Source of the DNA: DATLGB01 sp038258425
GTDB lineage: Bacteria > Actinomycetota > Thermoleophilia > Solirubrobacterales > Solirubrobacteraceae
DNA: 64,000 bases
Direction of reading: 5' to 3'
NCBI GenBank assembly: GCA_038258425.1
Contig: JBBSPV010000014.1
Coordinates: forward strand, 1-64,000
Every line of letters begins with the position of its first letter. Within the stretch, counting starts at the first letter, position 1. Positions 23,941 through 31,583 of the stretch are shown in pieces. The notes under the pieces are model-generated. The model saw only the letters and a program-made list of their open reading frames with translations, did not search any database and was not told the origin of the DNA. The position numbers and the translations under genes were made by a program.

Positions 23941-24641
23941 CAGTGGCCGCGCTCTCGCAGGAAGGCGACGAAGGCCGCCTCGAAGTCCTCGCCCTCCGCG
24001 GCCTGCTGGAGCTCGCCCGGCGAGCCGGTGAAGAGGAGCTCCCCGTCGGCGAGGACGAGCACCCGGTCGGCGAAGCGCTCGGCCTCCGCGACGTTGTGGG
24101 TCGTGTAGACGACGGTCGTCCCGCGTCCGGCGAGGCCGCCGACGAACTCCCACAGCACCTCGCGCTGGCGCGGGTCCAGCGACGCGGACGGCTCGTCGAG
24201 CAGGACGACCGGCGGCTCGGCCAGGAGCCCGACGGCGACGTTGACCCGCTGGCGGTTACCACCGGAGAGCCGGCCGGTCTCGTCGCCGGCCCGCTCGCGC
24301 AGGCCGGTCTGGTCGAGCATGCGGTCCACCGCGGCCTCCACGTCGCCGACGCGCTCCAGCCGCGCGAACAGCCGCAGGTTCTCCGCCACGGAGAGCTTGC
24401 CGTAGATCGCGGCCTGCTGCGGGACCCACCCCACGGCGCCGTCCGCGGACACCGCGCCGTCCGTGGCCCGCAGGGAGCCGGCCAGGATCTGCAGCAGCGT
24501 CGTCTTGCCGGCACCGTTGGGCCCGATGATGGCCACGAGCTCACCTCGGCCGGCCTCGAAGCTCACGCCCGCCAGGGCTCGCCGGTCGCCGTAGCGCTTG
24601 GTGACGCCGTCGGCGCGCAGGGCGGGGGCGGCGACGGCCAT
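23940..24641 (-). CDS. ABC transporter ATP-binding protein
   Basis: Powers the adjacent permease. The 233-residue protein has Walker A GPNGAGKTT (about residue 38), the Q loop PQQAAIY, the signature LSGGNRQRV (Q-less variant of LSGGQ), Walker B VVLLDEPSASLDP, and the switch histidine in YTTHNVAEAERF. The ATG at 24641 follows a TACCCT -10 box by 8 nt. Confidence 0.93.
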   Translation of the reverse strand: MAVAAPALRADGVTKRYGDRRALAGVSFEAGRGELVAIIGPNGAGKTTLLQILAGSLRATDGAVSADGAVGWVPQQAAIYGKLSVAENLRLFARLERVGDVEAAVDRMLDQTGLRERAGDETGRLSGGNRQRVNVAVGLLAEPPVVLLDEPSASLDPRQREVLWEFVGGLAGRGTTVVYTTHNVAEAERFADRVLVLADGELLFTGSPGELQQAAEGEDFEAAFVAFLRERGH

Positions 24642-24649
24642 GCGATGCG

Positions 24650-24655
24650 AGGGTA
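24650..24655 (-). promoter_or_regulatory. -10 box for the ABC operon (TACCCT)
   Basis: TACCCT on the minus strand, 8 nt before the ATG, no SD. Confidence 0.45.
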
Positions 24656-24672
24656 GGGCCGGAACCCGGTGC

Positions 24673-26004
24673 CTAGGAGGGTGCGGCAGCGCGAGCGGCC
24701 GTGTCGTCGGCGAGCTCCGTGCCGCAGCCGGGACAGCGGGCGGCGCCGGCCACGACCGGCGTGTCGCACTCGGGGCAGCGGGCCCCCGGCGGGGCGGCCG
24801 GCTCGACCCCGGCGGCCGCGCCGGCGAGCGCGACGCGCGGCCCGGGCTCCAACCGCAGGTGGTGACTGAAGTACACAACCGTTTCGCGCACCATCGCCGC
24901 GATGGGCAGGGCGATGAAGGCGCCCACGAGGCCGAAGAGCTGGTTGCCCAGCAGCAGCGCGAGGATGACGAGGATCGGGTTGATGCGCAGCGCCGCGCCG
25001 AAGACGTTGGGGGCGACCACGTGACCTTCGAGCTGCTGCAGCGCGGTGAAGGCGATCACGAGCCAGAGGCCGTCGATCGGTTCGGACCCGAACAACGCGA
25101 TCAGCACCGGCGGGAGCGCGCCGATGGCCGGACCGACGTACGGGATGAGCTCCGCGAAGCCGTAGAAGGCGCCGAAGGCGAGCGCGTAGGTCTTGCCGTC
25201 GGGGAAGATGCCCAGGCTGCCGAGGATCCACAGCGTCACGCCCGCACTGAGGCCCATGATGAGGCTGAAGAGCAGCTGACCGCGGACGTAGCCGAGCACC
25301 GCCTGCTGGATGCGGGTGGGGAAGTCATCCTCCGGCGAGCCGTCGCCGGTGGGGACGATGCGCCGGACGCCCGTGCCGATCCGCTCGCCGTAGAGCAGCA
25401 TGTAGACCGACAGGACGACGACGAGGATGACCGCCAGCGAGGCCTCGACGACCAGCGTCAGCGCGTCCCGCGTCAGGCGGACGATGTCGCCCGCGCCGCC
25501 CGTCAGGCGGTCGCCGATGGTCTGCAGCGCCGTGCGGCCCTGATCGGCGATCTGGACGTCGATCCCGCGATCGTTGAGGAAGTTCTGGACGTTGAGCAGG
25601 CTGCGGTTGGCGCCGCGCACGTAGGCCGGGACGTTGTCCTGGATGGCGGAGACCTGGTCGCCGATCGGGTTCGCCAGCAGCGCCACGAGGCCGCCGACGA
25701 CCGCGATCAGGGTGAGGAAGACGAGCAGCACGGCGATCCCGCGGGGCATGCGGGCGCGGCGCAGGAGCGTCACGAACGGGTTGAGCAGGAGCGCGACGAG
25801 GCCGGCGATTGTGAAGAGCAGCACCACGCCCCCCGCGGCCTTCGCGAGCGCGTAGGCGGCAAGCAGGCCGATCGGCAGCAGCACCATCTGGACCCAGCGC
25901 GGGACGAGCACCGGCTCCACGGCCGGCTGCGGCTGCGGCTGCGCGTCGGCGAGCGGCTCGGCATCGGCCGGGGCGGTCGGGTCCTCGAGGTCCTGACTGG
26001 CCAT
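24673..26004 (-). CDS. AI-2E family transporter with a C-terminal double-CxxC zinc ribbon
   Basis: The 443-residue protein has a Pro/Ala/Gln-rich N-terminus of about 35 residues, about eight membrane segments with the family features (GGVVLLFTIAGLVALLLNP, FYGFAELIPYVGPAIGALPP, LQQLEGHVVAPNVFG), then a soluble tail with CPECDTPVVAGAARCPGCG (about 415-433), a small zinc ribbon not usual for the family. The substrate of this family is not settled (AI-2 export or Na+/H+ exchange in some members). The start at 26004 lies 8 nt after a CATACT -10 box. Confidence 0.88.
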   Translation of the reverse strand: MASQDLEDPTAPADAEPLADAQPQPQPAVEPVLVPRWVQMVLLPIGLLAAYALAKAAGGVVLLFTIAGLVALLLNPFVTLLRRARMPRGIAVLLVFLTLIAVVGGLVALLANPIGDQVSAIQDNVPAYVRGANRSLLNVQNFLNDRGIDVQIADQGRTALQTIGDRLTGGAGDIVRLTRDALTLVVEASLAVILVVVLSVYMLLYGERIGTGVRRIVPTGDGSPEDDFPTRIQQAVLGYVRGQLLFSLIMGLSAGVTLWILGSLGIFPDGKTYALAFGAFYGFAELIPYVGPAIGALPPVLIALFGSEPIDGLWLVIAFTALQQLEGHVVAPNVFGAALRINPILVILALLLGNQLFGLVGAFIALPIAAMVRETVVYFSHHLRLEPGPRVALAGAAAGVEPAAPPGARCPECDTPVVAGAARCPGCGTELADDTAARAAAPS

Positions 26005-26012
26005 GTCACCCA

Positions 26013-26032
26013 AGTATGGCCCTCCGTAGGCT
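26013..26032. promoter_or_regulatory. Back-to-back leaderless promoters
   Basis: The minus-strand -10 CATACT (26018-26013) serves the AI-2E gene and the plus-strand -10 TAGGCT (26027-26032) serves the phosphoesterase; each is 7-8 nt from its start codon, so the two promoters share about 35 bp. Confidence 0.5.
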
Positions 26033-26039
26033 GCGCGGG

Positions 26040-26813
26040 GTGACGAGCATCCTCTTCGTCGGCGACGTCGTCGGCTCGCCCGGGCGGCGCACGCTGCGGA
26101 CGCTGCTGCCGGCGCTGCGGGAGGAGCTCGGGGTCGACTTCGCCGTCGTCAACGGCGAGAACGCCGCCGGAGGGGTCGGCATCACCGCCAAGACCGCGGA
26201 GGAGATCTTCGCCGCCGGGGCCGACGCGATCACCCTCGGCAACCACACCTACCGCCACCGCGACGTCTACCGCTACCTCGACGAGCGCCAGGCGATCGTC
26301 CGCCCCTACAACTACCTGCCCTCCCAGCCTGGCCGCGGCACGTGCGTCGTCGAGCTCGACGGGACCTCGCTCGGCGTGATCAACCTCTCTGGCAACCTCT
26401 ACCTCCACGCCGCCCGGCCGGCCTTCGTCGAGGTCGAGAACGCCCTGGAGGAGGTCCGCGACGCCGACCACGTGCTCGTCGACGTGCACGCGGAGGCGAC
26501 GAGCGAGAAGGTCGCCATGGGCTGGAACCTCGACGGCCGGGTGACGGCGGTCGTCGGCACCCACACGCACGTGCCGACCAACGACGCCCGGGTGTTGCCG
26601 CAGGGCACGGCCTACGTGACCGACGTCGGCATGACCGGCGCCCGGGGCGGGGTCATCGGCGTGGTCAAGGAGCAGTCGATCGGCGTGATGCGCACGCAGA
26701 TGCCGACGCGCTACGACCCCGCGACGGACGATCCGTGGCTCAACGCCGTGCTGATCCGCTGCTCGGCGCCCCGGCGGGCGGACTCGATCGAGGCCGTGTT
26801 GCGGGCCTTGTGA
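26040..26813 (+). CDS. YmdB-like metallophosphoesterase
   Basis: Probable cyclic-nucleotide or phosphomonoester hydrolase of the TIGR00282 type. The 257-residue protein starts VTSILFVGDVVGSPGRRTL (D-binding residue in GDVVG), has VNGENAAGGVGIT, TLGNHTYRHRDVYRYL (GNH metal motif), NLSGNLY, VDVHAEATSEKVAMGW and VVGTHTHVPTNDARVLP. The GTG at 26040 sits 7 nt after a TAGGCT -10 box; the ATG at 26016 would place the promoter inside the gene. Its TGA overlaps the start of repeat copy 4. Confidence 0.92.
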   Translation: MTSILFVGDVVGSPGRRTLRTLLPALREELGVDFAVVNGENAAGGVGITAKTAEEIFAAGADAITLGNHTYRHRDVYRYLDERQAIVRPYNYLPSQPGRGTCVVELDGTSLGVINLSGNLYLHAARPAFVEVENALEEVRDADHVLVDVHAEATSEKVAMGWNLDGRVTAVVGTHTHVPTNDARVLPQGTAYVTDVGMTGARGGVIGVVKEQSIGVMRTQMPTRYDPATDDPWLNAVLIRCSAPRRADSIEAVLRAL

Positions 26814-26906
26814 GGTCGCCGGGAGGGAGGAGCTTGCGACGACCGGACGGCGAAAGCCGGTTGGAGGGCGAAGCCCGTTCTCCCGAACCGTCGCCTGGCG
26901 ACGTCA
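26810..26906 (+). repeat. Stop-anchored repeat element, copy 4, bridging two convergent genes
   Basis: Starting at the GTG that overlaps the phosphoesterase TGA, the frame reads VRSPGGRSLRRPDGE, then SRLEGEARSP. Its far end is GGCGACGTCAC, so the minus strand also reads GTGACGTCGCC and the TGA there is the stop of the convergent phosphodiesterase gene. Both genes therefore end in the repeat's termini. Confidence 0.85.
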
Positions 26907-28358
26907 CCGCTCGAACGCTCCGAGGACCATCGGCGTGACGTCGCGCAGGGTCCACTGGCGACGGTCGGCCTTGTCCGGCAGGCCCGCGCCGGCCCACAGC
27001 AGCACGCCGTGGGAGTCGTTGGCGTGCAGGGCGCCGTGGGAGCCGCCGCCGACGTGGGCGCCGCGGCCCCAGTCCGTGAACTCGTAGCCGGGCTTCGCCG
27101 AGAGGAACACCTCACCGGCGCGCCGGCAGCGCAGCGCCGACCAGATGCGCCCCAGAGCGTCCGGGTACGTGGCGGAGGTCACCTCGCCGTCGACCGTGCG
27201 CAGCTCCAGGGCGTCGAGCACGCCCTCCACCGACCAGCGCTCACCACGCAGATCGGTCAGCGGGCCGCCGGGCGAGAAGCGCAGCTCGCCCCGCCCCGTC
27301 CGGACGGCCGCCTCGCCGTCCGGGTGATCCGTGAGGTGGAGGGCAAGGTCGACGCCCTCCAGGCGCAGCGCCGCGCGCACGATCCGCTCGACGAGCTCGC
27401 GCTCGCGCGACCGATCCAGGACGTAGACGCTGGCCGAGCGCGAGGCCGGGCACAGCGCGATCTCGGCGTCCTCGGGGCGGCCGCCGTCCGCCGGCAGCAC
27501 CGCGAAGTCCTCGAGACCGGCGAACAGGTCGATCTCCGCCTCCACCTGGCTCTGGGAGTGATCGGAACAGACGACGACCGCGTGCTCGGCCAGGAACGCG
27601 TCCGGGCCGCCGCCCGCGTGCATGAGGCGCTCGAGCTGGCGGTCGGCCTCGGCGAGCGACGTCACCTGGGCGAAGGGGCCGTTGCGGTGCGAATGCGTGT
27701 CGTTGTCGGTCAGCGACAGCAGCAGGAAGTCGAACAGGTCGTGCTCGACGAGGTAGGAGCCGACGCACCCGGCGTGCTGGTCGCGGATGCCGGGCAGGCC
27801 GAGCTGGGCGCGGCACCCGGTCCTGCGCGACGAGAAGAGGTCGGCGTAGAAGAACTCCCGCGGGCCGAGCACGGGCTTGCGGAACACCTGCGTGGCGATG
27901 CGGGCGAGGGCCGTCTCGACCGCCGGTTGATGCTCGTGGCGCCCGCGGTACATCAGGTAGGTCGTCCCGGCGGTGCGCACGTCGGCGTCGTCGAGCGCCT
28001 CGAACACCGTCCGCACGTCGCGCGAGAGGTGTTCGGCGTTCATGTTGTAGACCGTGTCGATCAGCGAGCGGCGGATGCCGAACGCCCGCGAGGCGCCGAA
28101 GCTCGTGCCGTACTCGACGTAGCGACCCTCCTCGCGGTGGAACCAGTTCATGGACGGGATGCCGTGGCCGTCGGGGCCCGCGCCGGTGGTGATCGAGGCG
28201 GCGCAGACCGGCGTCACGGACGGGAAGGCCGCGACGCACTCGTCGACGTAGTGCCCGCGCTCCATCAGGGCCCTCATCGCCGGCGCGCGCCCCGTCGAGA
28301 TCGCCCGCTCGAGCATGGCGGGCTTCATCGCGTCGATGACCGCCAACACCAGCTTCAT
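26904..28358 (-). CDS. Alkaline-phosphatase-fold phosphodiesterase / nucleotide pyrophosphatase
   Basis: The 484-residue protein starts MKLVLAVIDAMKPAMLERAI (metal Asp in IDAM) and has the nucleophile region FPSVTPVCAASITTGAGP (Thr about residue 49), GHGIPSMNWF, SLTDNDTHSH, VCSDHSQSQVE (metal ligands) and GGGSHGALHANDSHGVLL near the end, all typical of type I phosphodiesterases of the alkaline phosphatase superfamily. It has no signal peptide, so a cytoplasmic role is likely. The start is ATG at 28358, overlapping the end of the repeat ORF by ATGA. Confidence 0.88.
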   Translation of the reverse strand: MKLVLAVIDAMKPAMLERAISTGRAPAMRALMERGHYVDECVAAFPSVTPVCAASITTGAGPDGHGIPSMNWFHREEGRYVEYGTSFGASRAFGIRRSLIDTVYNMNAEHLSRDVRTVFEALDDADVRTAGTTYLMYRGRHEHQPAVETALARIATQVFRKPVLGPREFFYADLFSSRRTGCRAQLGLPGIRDQHAGCVGSYLVEHDLFDFLLLSLTDNDTHSHRNGPFAQVTSLAEADRQLERLMHAGGGPDAFLAEHAVVVCSDHSQSQVEAEIDLFAGLEDFAVLPADGGRPEDAEIALCPASRSASVYVLDRSRERELVERIVRAALRLEGVDLALHLTDHPDGEAAVRTGRGELRFSPGGPLTDLRGERWSVEGVLDALELRTVDGEVTSATYPDALGRIWSALRCRRAGEVFLSAKPGYEFTDWGRGAHVGGGSHGALHANDSHGVLLWAGAGLPDKADRRQWTLRDVTPMVLGAFER

Positions 28359-28618
28359 CCCGTGTGACCCTCAGGAGACCGGGCTCCGCCGCTGTCCCGG
28401 CGTTCGCCCTCCGGTCGTCGCAAGCTCCTCAGAGCACGGGCTTCGCCCTCCAACCGGCTTTCGGCCTCCGGTCGTCGCAAGCTCCTCAGAGCACGGGCTT
28501 CGCCCTCCAACCAGCTTTCGGCCTCCGGTCGTCGCAAGCTCCTCAGAGCACGGGCTTCGCCCTCCAACCAGCTTTCGGCCTCCGGTCGTCGCAAGCTCCT
28601 CCCTACGGACGATGTCAC
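28355..28618 (-). CDS. Possible 87-codon ORF made entirely of the repeat element
   Basis: A GTG overlapping the TGA of the DUF4126 gene opens a frame (VTSSVGRSLRRPE and repeats of RSLRRPEAESWLEGEARAL) that ends in a TGA overlapping the ATG of the phosphodiesterase. It thus spans the gap exactly, with GTGA at one end and ATGA at the other. It may be a true small protein or only a device that keeps ribosomes moving between two genes. No homology or fold is recognised. Confidence 0.35.
   Translation of the reverse strand: MTSSVGRSLRRPEAESWLEGEARALRSLRRPEAESWLEGEARALRSLRRPEAESRLEGEARALRSLRRPEGERRDSGGARSPEGHTG
28364..28606 (-). repeat. Stop-anchored repeat element, copy 5: tandem 57-bp array
   Basis: About four units of GAGGAGCTTGCGACGACCGG plus AGGCCGAAAG-type sequence, period 57 bp (19 codons). 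The middle units are almost identical (AGCTGG versus AGCCGG differences), which indicates recent amplification. The array fills the spacer between two genes on the minus strand. Confidence 0.9.
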
Positions 28619-29205
28619 CTGAGGATCCGCAGCCCGGCGTACTTCTCGCCCTCGCGACGGCGGCCCCCGGCGGCGAGCCAGGCGAGGCCGCCGAGCACGA
28701 GCACGGCCAGCGGCGGGAAGAGCACGGAGACCAGCGCGGCGAGGAAGCCGACGCCCTCGCGGTACAGCGGCAGCATCGCGGCGGCGCCCGCGTCCAGCCG
28801 CGAGCGCACGCGGGTGAACAGCGGCTGGATCGCGCCGAGGGCGAAGAGCGCCGCGAGCGCACCGACGAGCATGCCCACGACGATCGGGCCGCCGTGGTCG
28901 GCGAGGCTGCCCGCGCCGAGCAGGACGGCGAGCGCGGTCGAGAGCGCCGCCACGACGTAGAGGCCGCCGCCCGTCTCGAGCCGAGCGTCACCTGCGCGCC
29001 GGCGGACGACGTCGAAGAGCACGAGCAGCACGAGGACGACGAGCAGGAAGGCCGGCGCTTCGAGGAAGGCGAAGTCCGTGCCGTCGAAGTCGATGCCGAG
29101 GTCGGCGGCCGCCAGGGCGCCGATCAGCAGGGTCGGGAGGAAGGGCCGGATGCCGACCGCCGCGCCGATTCCGGCGGCCTGGAGGATGTCGAAGACGGTG
29201 TCCAC
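28615..29205 (-). CDS. DUF4126-family membrane protein
   Basis: The 196-residue protein starts VDTVFDILQAAGIGAAVGIRPFLP and has five or six hydrophobic segments, including TLLIGALAAADLG, FLLVVLVLLVLFDVV and VVAALSTALAVLLGAGSLA. The IRPFLP block near the N-terminus is a family hallmark. Function unknown. The GTG at 29205 has AAGG about 10 nt upstream. The stop codon is the TGA inside repeat copy 5. Confidence 0.82.
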   Translation of the reverse strand: MDTVFDILQAAGIGAAVGIRPFLPTLLIGALAAADLGIDFDGTDFAFLEAPAFLLVVLVLLVLFDVVRRRAGDARLETGGGLYVVAALSTALAVLLGAGSLADHGGPIVVGMLVGALAALFALGAIQPLFTRVRSRLDAGAAAMLPLYREGVGFLAALVSVLFPPLAVLVLGGLAWLAAGGRRREGEKYAGLRILR

Positions 29206-29274
29206 CTGCGGTACCTTGGCTCGCGGACTGTAGGGCCCGAGGGGTCGAGCGTCCGCCGTCGAAGCCCACCTGCG

Positions 29275-30639
29275 ATGCCCCGGCCCACCACCCAGCACGA
29301 GCTCGAGCGCTACGCGGGCCTGTTCGCCTCGCGCACCCGGGTCATGAAGTCCTCGGCCATGCGAGACATGATGGCGGTCACCGCGCGCCCGGAGGTCATC
29401 TCCCTGGCCGGCGGCAACCCCGACCTGTCGACCTTCCCGTCCGGCACCTTCGCCGCCGCCATGGACCGGATCGGACGCCACCAGCTCACGAATGCCCTGC
29501 AGTACGGTCCGACCGAGGGCGTCACGGCGGCCAAGGACTGCGTGGCCGAGGTGATGGCCGCGGAGGACATGCGGGTCTCGGGCGACGACCTGCTCATCAC
29601 CACGGGCGGCCAGCAGGTCATCGACCTCATGTGCAAGACGCTGATCGACCCAGGCGACGTCATCATCGCCGAGGCGCCGACCTACCCCGGGGCGGTGCCG
29701 ACCTTCTCGACCTACGAGGCGGACGTCGTGCAGGTCGAGATGGACGACGAGGGGATGCGCATCGACGGGCTCGAGGCCGCGCTGGCCCAGCTCGACGCCG
29801 AGGGGCGCAAGCCGAAGTTCATCTACACCGTGCCGACCTTCCAGAACCCGGCCGGCGTGACGCTCTCGCTCGAGCGGCGCCGCCGGCTCGTGCAGATCGC
29901 CCGCGAGCGGGAGCTGCTCGTGCTCGAGGACAACCCGTACGGCCTGCTGCGCTTCGAGGGCACCGGCCTGCCAACGCTGTTCTCGCTCGACGGCGGGGAG
30001 TACGTCGTCTACCTCGGCACGTTCTCGAAGATCCTCTCCGCCGGGCTGCGCCTGGGCTGGGTGGCCGCGCCGAGGCCCGTGCTGGCCAAGATGAACCTCG
30101 GCAAGCAGGCCGCGGACCTCTGCAGTGCCTCGCTGACCCAGCACTTCGTCGCGGAGTTCTTCGCCCAGGGGGACTGGCGGCGCTACGTCGCGGACCTGAT
30201 CGGCATCTACCGACGCCGGCGGGACACCATGCTCGCCGCCCTCGAGGAGCACCTGCCCGCCGAGGCGACCTGGACGCGGCCACAGGGCGGCCTGTTCGTC
30301 TGGGCGACGCTGCCCGACTACGTCGACACGACGGACCTCCTGGCCCGGGCCCTGCGAGAGAACGTCGCCTTCGTGCCCGGCCGCGCGGCGTTCCTCGACG
30401 GCCGGGGCGGCAGCTCCATGCGGCTGAACTTCTCCGGGGCCGACGAGGCGGCCATCCGCGAAGGCGTGCGCCGGATCGGCAAGGTCGTACGCGAGCAGGT
30501 CGCGCTCTACTCGACGCTGACTGGCAGGACCGGCCCGCGGGCCGACGCGCAGGGGGGCGGTGCGGACGCCGGCGCCGTCCCGGCACCCGGCGCCGATGTC
30601 GTGGTGCCCCTCCGTCGCGCCGGCCGGCGCAGCGCATGA
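29275..30639 (+). CDS. Class I/II PLP aminotransferase (2-aminoadipate / LysN-type)
   Basis: Fold-type I enzyme of the MocR-like aminotransferase group but without a DNA-binding domain. The 454-residue protein has EVISLAGGNPDLSTFP (about 40), LLITTGGQQVIDLMCK, IIAEAPTYPGAVPTF, FIYTVPTFQNPAGVTLS, EDNPYGLLRF and the PLP lysine in LGTFSKILSAGLRLGW (near residue 250). The C-terminus has a Gly/Ala-rich tail of about 40 residues. It overlaps the ATP-grasp ligase gene by ATGA, so both likely act in one amino-acid pathway. Confidence 0.9.
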   Translation: MPRPTTQHELERYAGLFASRTRVMKSSAMRDMMAVTARPEVISLAGGNPDLSTFPSGTFAAAMDRIGRHQLTNALQYGPTEGVTAAKDCVAEVMAAEDMRVSGDDLLITTGGQQVIDLMCKTLIDPGDVIIAEAPTYPGAVPTFSTYEADVVQVEMDDEGMRIDGLEAALAQLDAEGRKPKFIYTVPTFQNPAGVTLSLERRRRLVQIARERELLVLEDNPYGLLRFEGTGLPTLFSLDGGEYVVYLGTFSKILSAGLRLGWVAAPRPVLAKMNLGKQAADLCSASLTQHFVAEFFAQGDWRRYVADLIGIYRRRRDTMLAALEEHLPAEATWTRPQGGLFVWATLPDYVDTTDLLARALRENVAFVPGRAAFLDGRGGSSMRLNFSGADEAAIREGVRRIGKVVREQVALYSTLTGRTGPRADAQGGGADAGAVPAPGADVVVPLRRAGRRSA

Positions 30640-31583
30640 GCCGTGTCGCCGTGCTCAAGGGCGGGCGATCCCTTGAGCGCGGCGTGTCGCTGAACTCCGG
30701 CGCCCGCGTCGAGGACGCCCTCGCTCGGCTCGGCCATGACGTCATGGGCCTCGACGTCGGGCCGGGGCTCGTCGCCGGCCTGCGCGCGGCGGGCCCGGAC
30801 GTCGTCTTCGTCGCCCTCCACGGCGCCGACGGTGAGGACGGGACGCTGCAGGAGCTGCTCGAGCTCCTCGGCCTGCCGTACACCGGCTCGGGACCGGGCG
30901 CCTGCGCGCGGTCCTGGGACAAAGTGGTCACCAAGCGTGCGCTGCGGGAGGCCGGCCTGCCGACGCCGGCCTTCCACGCCTTCACCCAGGCGGCCTTCCG
31001 CGACCTCGGCGCCGCCGAGGCCCTGCCCGCGCTCGAACGGGGCCTCGGCTTCCCTGTGGTGGTCAAGCCCGCCCGGGGAGGCTCCTCGCTGGGCGTCAAG
31101 CGGGCGTCGGCGGCCGCCGACGTGCCGGGGGCGCTCGTCGCGGCCTTCGCTTACGACGACCGCGTGCTCCTCGAGCGGCACGTGGACGGGCGCGATCTCG
31201 CGGTCTCCGTGCTCGACGGCGAGCCGCTGCCGGTCATCGAGGCCGTGCCCGCCGATCACGGCGACTACGACTTCGAGGCGCGCTACGAGATCGGCCGCAC
31301 GACGTTCGTCTGTCCCGCGGACCTGCCCGGCGACGTGGCGACCCGCGTCCAAGCGCTGGCCGTCGACGCGTGGGACGTGCTCGGCTGCCGGGGTTTCGCC
31401 CGGGTCGACCTTATGCAGGAGGCCACCACCGGCGAGCTCGTGGTCCTCGAGGTCAACGCCGTACCTGGCCTGACCGACACGAGCCTGCTGCCGCAGGCCG
31501 CCGACGCGGGCGGCCTGGCCTTCGATGCACTCGTCGGCCGCGTGTTGGCGCTGGCCGATGTTTCACGTGTTGTCGCCCGGTGA
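30636..31583 (+). CDS. D-alanine--D-alanine ligase-like ATP-grasp enzyme (first of two)
   Basis: Likely makes D-Ala-D-Ala or a related dipeptide. The 315-residue protein starts MSRVAVLKGGRSLERGVSLNSG, has FVALHGADGEDGTLQELLELLG (the HGxxGEDG motif), LGFPVVVKPARGGSSLGVKR, YDFEARYEIG and VLEVNAVPGLTDTSLLPQAAD. Relative to the second Ddl (63181) it is diverged: GRSLERGVSL replaces the usual GxSSEHEVSL, and the serine-rich triad is altered. Its pairing with an aminotransferase hints at a special substrate. The gene end contains half of a parS-like inverted repeat. Confidence 0.85.
   Translation: MSRVAVLKGGRSLERGVSLNSGARVEDALARLGHDVMGLDVGPGLVAGLRAAGPDVVFVALHGADGEDGTLQELLELLGLPYTGSGPGACARSWDKVVTKRALREAGLPTPAFHAFTQAAFRDLGAAEALPALERGLGFPVVVKPARGGSSLGVKRASAAADVPGALVAAFAYDDRVLLERHVDGRDLAVSVLDGEPLPVIEAVPADHGDYDFEARYEIGRTTFVCPADLPGDVATRVQALAVDAWDVLGCRGFARVDLMQEATTGELVVLEVNAVPGLTDTSLLPQAADAGGLAFDALVGRVLALADVSRVVAR

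Noticed and set aside
28364..28606. CRISPR array
   Set aside because: The units are contiguous 57-bp tandem repeats without unique spacers, and no cas genes are near.
28315..29274. N-terminal extension of the aminotransferase through the repeat array
   Set aside because: The upstream frame covers the complement of the repeat and the DUF4126 gene; the conserved enzyme begins at the ATG at 29275.
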